Source of the DNA: Brumimicrobium sp964346075
GTDB taxonomy: Bacteria; Bacteroidota; Bacteroidia; Flavobacteriales_D; Crocinitomicaceae
DNA: 6,296 nt
Reading direction: 5' to 3'
NCBI GenBank assembly: GCA_964346075.1
Contig: CAYFTH010000143.1
Location: 1 to 6,296, forward strand
Shown here: piece after piece, positions 3,340 through 6,296 of the stretch
How the letters are laid out: every line of letters begins with the position of its first letter
How positions within the stretch are numbered: position 1 is the first letter of the stretch
Translations under genes and position numbers: made by a program
Notes under the pieces: model-generated
What the model was told of the DNA's origin: nothing
What the model saw: only the letters and a program-made list of their open reading frames with translations
The model's database searches: none

Positions 3340-6296
3340 TTATCCGAAGATTAAAGTAGTATCAGCGTTTACAGTATCGTTAGTTACTCCAACACTGTCG
3401 ATATCAGTTGTTGCATCAGTATCATCCCACTGGAAGTCTGTACCACCAGCGAATCCATTATCATCAATAGCAACTTCTAATAGGTCCGGAGTATTAACAT
3501 CAAATGTACAACCGGTAGTATCACCAACGACTACATAATCTCTGTCGTTTCCTCCAGCAACCTGAAGACCTACGCCGTTAATAAATTCAGTGTCTTCAAG
3601 AGTACCATCACCATTATTTGTACCAGGTATAGCTCCAGTGATTGCAGGATCGTTGTTTAGGTAATCAGCTTCACGATACAATTCTATACTAAGAGCAGTA
3701 GCCGGTGAACAATCACCGTCTTCAGTCAATTCAATATCGTACATAGTCATTGTATCGGTACCTTCTACAGAAACATTGAATCCAAGTATCGGATCGTTTG
3801 CACTTGGAGTCTGTCCGAATCCGTACAGATCCTGACCGTTAGACATTTCAAAGTTAGTAGTGATTGTAGGTACGTTGTTTCTGATAGTGAATGCGTTAGC
3901 ACCACTATTGTATGCGTCGGCAACGTATCCGGCACCACCTACAATGTCTCCATTAGCAAGTAATTCACCTGATGATGCACCTACGGCTTCAATATCGATA
4001 CCGTCTGCATCATAACCGGTAGCACCTGCATCATCCAAATCTTCCACCTGAAGATTTATACAATCACCTGAAGTAGCACCGCCGCCACCAATTGAATTGG
4101 TGTTAACAGTTACAGGTAATACGATAGTTCCGTCTCTTGGAACCTGTACTTTTCTATCTCCGGTAGAGTCAAATGTGAATTCCGCATCATTTGCAACCGA
4201 CTGTAATGCTACAGAATATGGATTTTCAGGATCAGGGTATGGAATGTTAACAGAAGAAACACCGGAAGCATCACAAGCCGGAGGAGGACCATCAATTTCA
4301 TTGGTTAGACGTAAATCTCTGATGGTAACCGGTTCAGCATCACTTACCTCACGGATTGTGATTTCAGCAACCAATACATCATCAGTTCCATCAAGAATAA
4401 TTTCGTCACTTAAAGTATCTTCAATAGATACTTCAATTTCACCATTATTCTCGAATGTAACTCTAGGTGCGCCCTCGGCTCTTTCACATTTATCAGCAGG
4501 CATACAAAGGTCTAACTGAGCAGCAGCGAGTGCATAACCAAATTCATCATCAGCAGCAACGTCTCCGTCATCAGCAATTTCCAGATCGACGGTTTCAGTA
4601 GCATTCGGACTTGAAGTAGCGTCAGCCCTTACTAATGTTTTTTCAGTTTGGCCATTAAGTATATCAAGGTTTACATTGTTGAATACACTTACACCGCCTG
4701 TAAAGTTTGAATCATCCAGGAAGAATAAGCTTCCTCCGTCTTTGTGATATAATTCAAGATTTGTAAAGAAATCATCACAGTCATAAGCACCACCTTCGGT
4801 ACAAGTGATTTCCATTGTTCTTACAACAAGATCAGATGCACTTGAAGCAGTAAGATCGTGTCCTACCAAATCAATTTCAGGTTGATTCTTAACAACGGTC
4901 TGATCACCGGGTGAAGATGAAATTTCCACTGTTAGGTTTGGTGGAGCAACAGTCTGAGCATTACCAACAAGTGGTAATCCTGAAATGTCTGCTGCAGCAA
5001 CCGGATCATCATCAACTGTGTACTCAGCATCACCTGTAAGCATAGCATCAAATCCTACCCAGAATTGTAGATCTTCATCAGCTGCAGAATCTACATCCAT
5101 TGTAGCCATAAATGAAGTTGTACTAGAAGCAGGAAGTGAAATTATATCTTCGTAAGTATTTACACAAGTGTCCGGAGGTCCAACTACACAAGTACCGTTT
5201 TCAGGATCTAATGAAGAAGCCGCGATTTTCCAGCTTTCAGTTCCTGAATCCCACATCCATACTTTAAGATCATCTACATCTCCATAATTAATTGCAGGAC
5301 CTAGAGTGTCATAGAACACTTTCAAATCGTATTCCAATAGATCTACAGCATCACCTGCAGTTGAAACATTGAATCCTAAGAATTCATGATCCTCTGCATT
5401 TGGAGCTACCTCACCAACAGTTGGATTGTCGGCGGAAGTTGAGAATGCAAGACGTCCACCAACAATGTCTCTTGGAGTTGGAGCAGCACTCGCAGGATCT
5501 TCAGTTACGTTCATTCCGTAACCGTATTGATCACCGATAATTAAAATATCCGAATCTTTGTCGATATCAAAAGCGGCTGTATTACCGATACCACCTACAA
5601 CATCTGTTCTTAGATCGAAATTGTCAACACCTCCGTCAGCTATATCCATATTTGCTTCCGAGAAGTCACAAACAAAGTAATCATCATTCCATTGGCAATC
5701 TAAACCTTCAATAGGTGCATTATCGTTGTACCACATAGTGTTGGCAAAATCTTCAGGATCAGCTGATCCTTCCTGCTCAACAGTGATACTTTCAATCATA
5801 CCCGCTTCACCGTCAACTTCCAATCTAAGTCGAAGCATGTCAACATCGGTATCACCAACATTGATTTCTCCGCCAAAGCCAGAAGTATTATAAACTACTT
5901 CACCTACCGTTGCAGAAGTTGTGTACATATATTCACCGCAAGCAACAAAGCTTCCACCAACTTCAACCGCTTCTCCGGAATCGGCACCTACAGCTGTTAC
6001 ATCATCAGGTGACATAACACAAAGTGCGTTTTCTGAATTCTGATTAACTGCATCCATATCAGCTACAGCTTCAAGCAGAAGTTCTCCGCCAGCAGGGACT
6101 GTTATTGGATTACCGGCTAAAGCAAAATCAGCCTGATTTGAAGTGTTGTTTATGTTTTTCTTTGATCCTTGTTGTACTCCGTCTACATAAAGTCTAACTT
6201 CGTCAAAGTCTCCAGGCTCACCAAGACCCTGTCTTGTTACTGTAAGCCCTTCAACTAAGATATCTTCATCGTTTGAAGCTTCCAATCCCCATACAA
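3340..6296 (-). CDS. Large acidic multi-module (Ig-like) surface or secreted protein, partial: N-terminus outside window
   Basis: About 985 codons are visible, ending in TAA at 3340-3342. Upstream of the Leu (TTG) codon at 6283-6285, called residue 1 here, the frame stays open (V-W-G-L-E-A-S) to the window edge, so the start and any signal peptide are missing. The protein is a tandem array of about six divergent beta-rich modules, without catalytic motifs I can recognise. By hand count Asp plus Glu make about 19% and Lys plus Arg about 3%, giving a net charge near -160. Fourteen cysteines form seven close pairs. A calcium-loop-like segment, TNNGDGTLEDTE, lies at 889-900. The C-terminus (NADTTLIFG) has no LPXTG motif, membrane helix or basic tail. 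From memory, segments such as DFDEVRLYVDG followed by ITVPAGGELLLEAVADMD resemble repeat modules of CPR/Patescibacteria surface proteins. A structural, S-layer-like or adhesive role outside the cell is inferred. It is convergent with the lipoprotein gene and shares its terminator. Confidence 0.85.
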   Translation of the reverse strand, partial: VWGLEASNDEDILVEGLTVTRQGLGEPGDFDEVRLYVDGVQQGSKKNINNTSNQADFALAGNPITVPAGGELLLEAVADMDAVNQNSENALCVMSPDDVTAVGADSGEAVEVGGSFVACGEYMYTTSATVGEVVYNTSGFGGEINVGDTDVDMLRLRLEVDGEAGMIESITVEQEGSADPEDFANTMWYNDNAPIEGLDCQWNDDYFVCDFSEANMDIADGGVDNFDLRTDVVGGIGNTAAFDIDKDSDILIIGDQYGYGMNVTEDPASAAPTPRDIVGGRLAFSTSADNPTVGEVAPNAEDHEFLGFNVSTAGDAVDLLEYDLKVFYDTLGPAINYGDVDDLKVWMWDSGTESWKIAASSLDPENGTCVVGPPDTCVNTYEDIISLPASSTTSFMATMDVDSAADEDLQFWVGFDAMLTGDAEYTVDDDPVAAADISGLPLVGNAQTVAPPNLTVEISSSPGDQTVVKNQPEIDLVGHDLTASSASDLVVRTMEITCTEGGAYDCDDFFTNLELYHKDGGSLFFLDDSNFTGGVSVFNNVNLDILNGQTEKTLVRADATSSPNATETVDLEIADDGDVAADDEFGYALAAAQLDLCMPADKCERAEGAPRVTFENNGEIEVSIEDTLSDEIILDGTDDVLVAEITIREVSDAEPVTIRDLRLTNEIDGPPPACDASGVSSVNIPYPDPENPYSVALQSVANDAEFTFDSTGDRKVQVPRDGTIVLPVTVNTNSIGGGGATSGDCINLQVEDLDDAGATGYDADGIDIEAVGASSGELLANGDIVGGAGYVADAYNSGANAFTIRNNVPTITTNFEMSNGQDLYGFGQTPSANDPILGFNVSVEGTDTMTMYDIELTEDGDCSPATALSIELYREADYLNNDPAITGAIPGTNNGDGTLEDTEFINGVGLQVAGGNDRDYVVVGDTTGCTFDVNTPDLLEVAIDDNGFAGGTDFQWDDTDATTDIDSVGVTNDTVNADTTLIFG
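3343..6296 (-). repeat. Six divergent tandem protein modules of about 150-200 residues
   Basis: Approximate module boundaries are 6296-5905 (partial), 5904-5458, 5457-4948, 4947-4471, 4470-3874 and 3873-3343. Each complete module opens with a strand block: GEVVYNTS, GRLAFSTS, PPNLTVEIS, APRVTFENN and VPTITTNFEM. About 50-70 residues later comes a D/hydrophobic-LY block: DFDEVRLYVDG, DFANTMWYNDN, DVDDLKVWMWDSG, DFFTNLELYHKDG, VSSVNIPYPDP and ALSIELYREAD. About 40-50 residues after that comes a block with a small/Gly turn and an Asp-ended strand: VPAGGELLLEAVADMD, IADGGVDNFDLRTDV, LPASSTTSFMATMDVD, ILNGQTEKTLVRADA, VPRDGTIVLPVTVNT and VAGGNDRDYVVVGDT. The repetition is visible in protein but not as DNA identity, so the duplications are old. 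Boundaries are uncertain by 10-20 residues. Confidence 0.6.

Noticed and set aside
4097..4519. A 140-codon plus-strand open frame opposite the surface-protein gene, and the 73-codon frame at 934-1155 inside metK.
   Set aside because: Both are Ser/Thr/Ala- or Lys/Leu-rich shadows of convincing coding sequence in another frame, with no start signals and no recognisable motif.
3340..6296. Enrichment of N-glycosylation sequons in the surface protein.
   Set aside because: About ten Asn-x-Ser/Thr sites were counted in 981 residues, close to what the Asn, Ser and Thr content would give by chance.
3343..6296. Phase-variable or recombining DNA repeats within the surface-protein gene.
   Set aside because: The modules are similar only at protein-pattern level. 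No long identical DNA repeats or simple-sequence tracts were seen that would drive slippage or recombination.

Overview
The window reads as bacterial DNA of moderate to low GC. It holds a compact methyl-cycle operon, a small lipoprotein gene, and the 3' end of a very large secreted or surface protein gene on the opposite strand. No rRNA, tRNA, CRISPR array, insertion sequence or transposase is visible. The organism cannot be fixed from this sequence. Three things are compatible with a Patescibacteria/CPR lineage (for example Peregrinibacteria-like): the modular acidic surface protein, whose repeat style I recall from CPR surface proteins; the short archaeal/Thermotoga-type adenosylhomocysteinase; and the absence of Shine-Dalgarno sequences at every visible start. 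This is an inference of moderate to low confidence. TGA ends metK at the expected family C-terminus, so there is no sign of UGA recoding.

Layout. Bases 1-45 appear to be the first 15 codons of a divergent minus-strand gene, with a perfect TATAAT just upstream. Bases 46-188 are intergenic and hold promoter-like elements and two small inverted repeats, with no recognisable SAM riboswitch. metK (189-1337, +) makes S-adenosylmethionine. It overlaps ahcY (1334-2560, +) by the four bases ATGA; ahcY hydrolyses the S-adenosylhomocysteine left after methyl transfer. Together they make and clear the methyl donor. A good sigma70-type promoter (TTGGCA-18-TATAAT) spans the end of ahcY and should drive a separate lipoprotein gene (2599-3261, +) of unknown function, whose folding pattern resembles a degenerate SGNH hydrolase. 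A strong GC-rich hairpin flanked by A and T tracts (3276-3305) serves as a terminator for both convergent units.

Bases 3340-6296 on the minus strand are the C-terminal ~985 residues of a larger protein whose start lies beyond the window. It is built of about six divergent beta-rich Ig-like modules of 150-200 residues. It is extremely acidic, and its 14 cysteines fall into seven close pairs that respect the module boundaries. It has no visible membrane anchor or sorting signal at its C-terminus. This gene is the most unusual content of the window. The metabolic genes are conventional in function, and nothing links them to the surface protein except adjacency.
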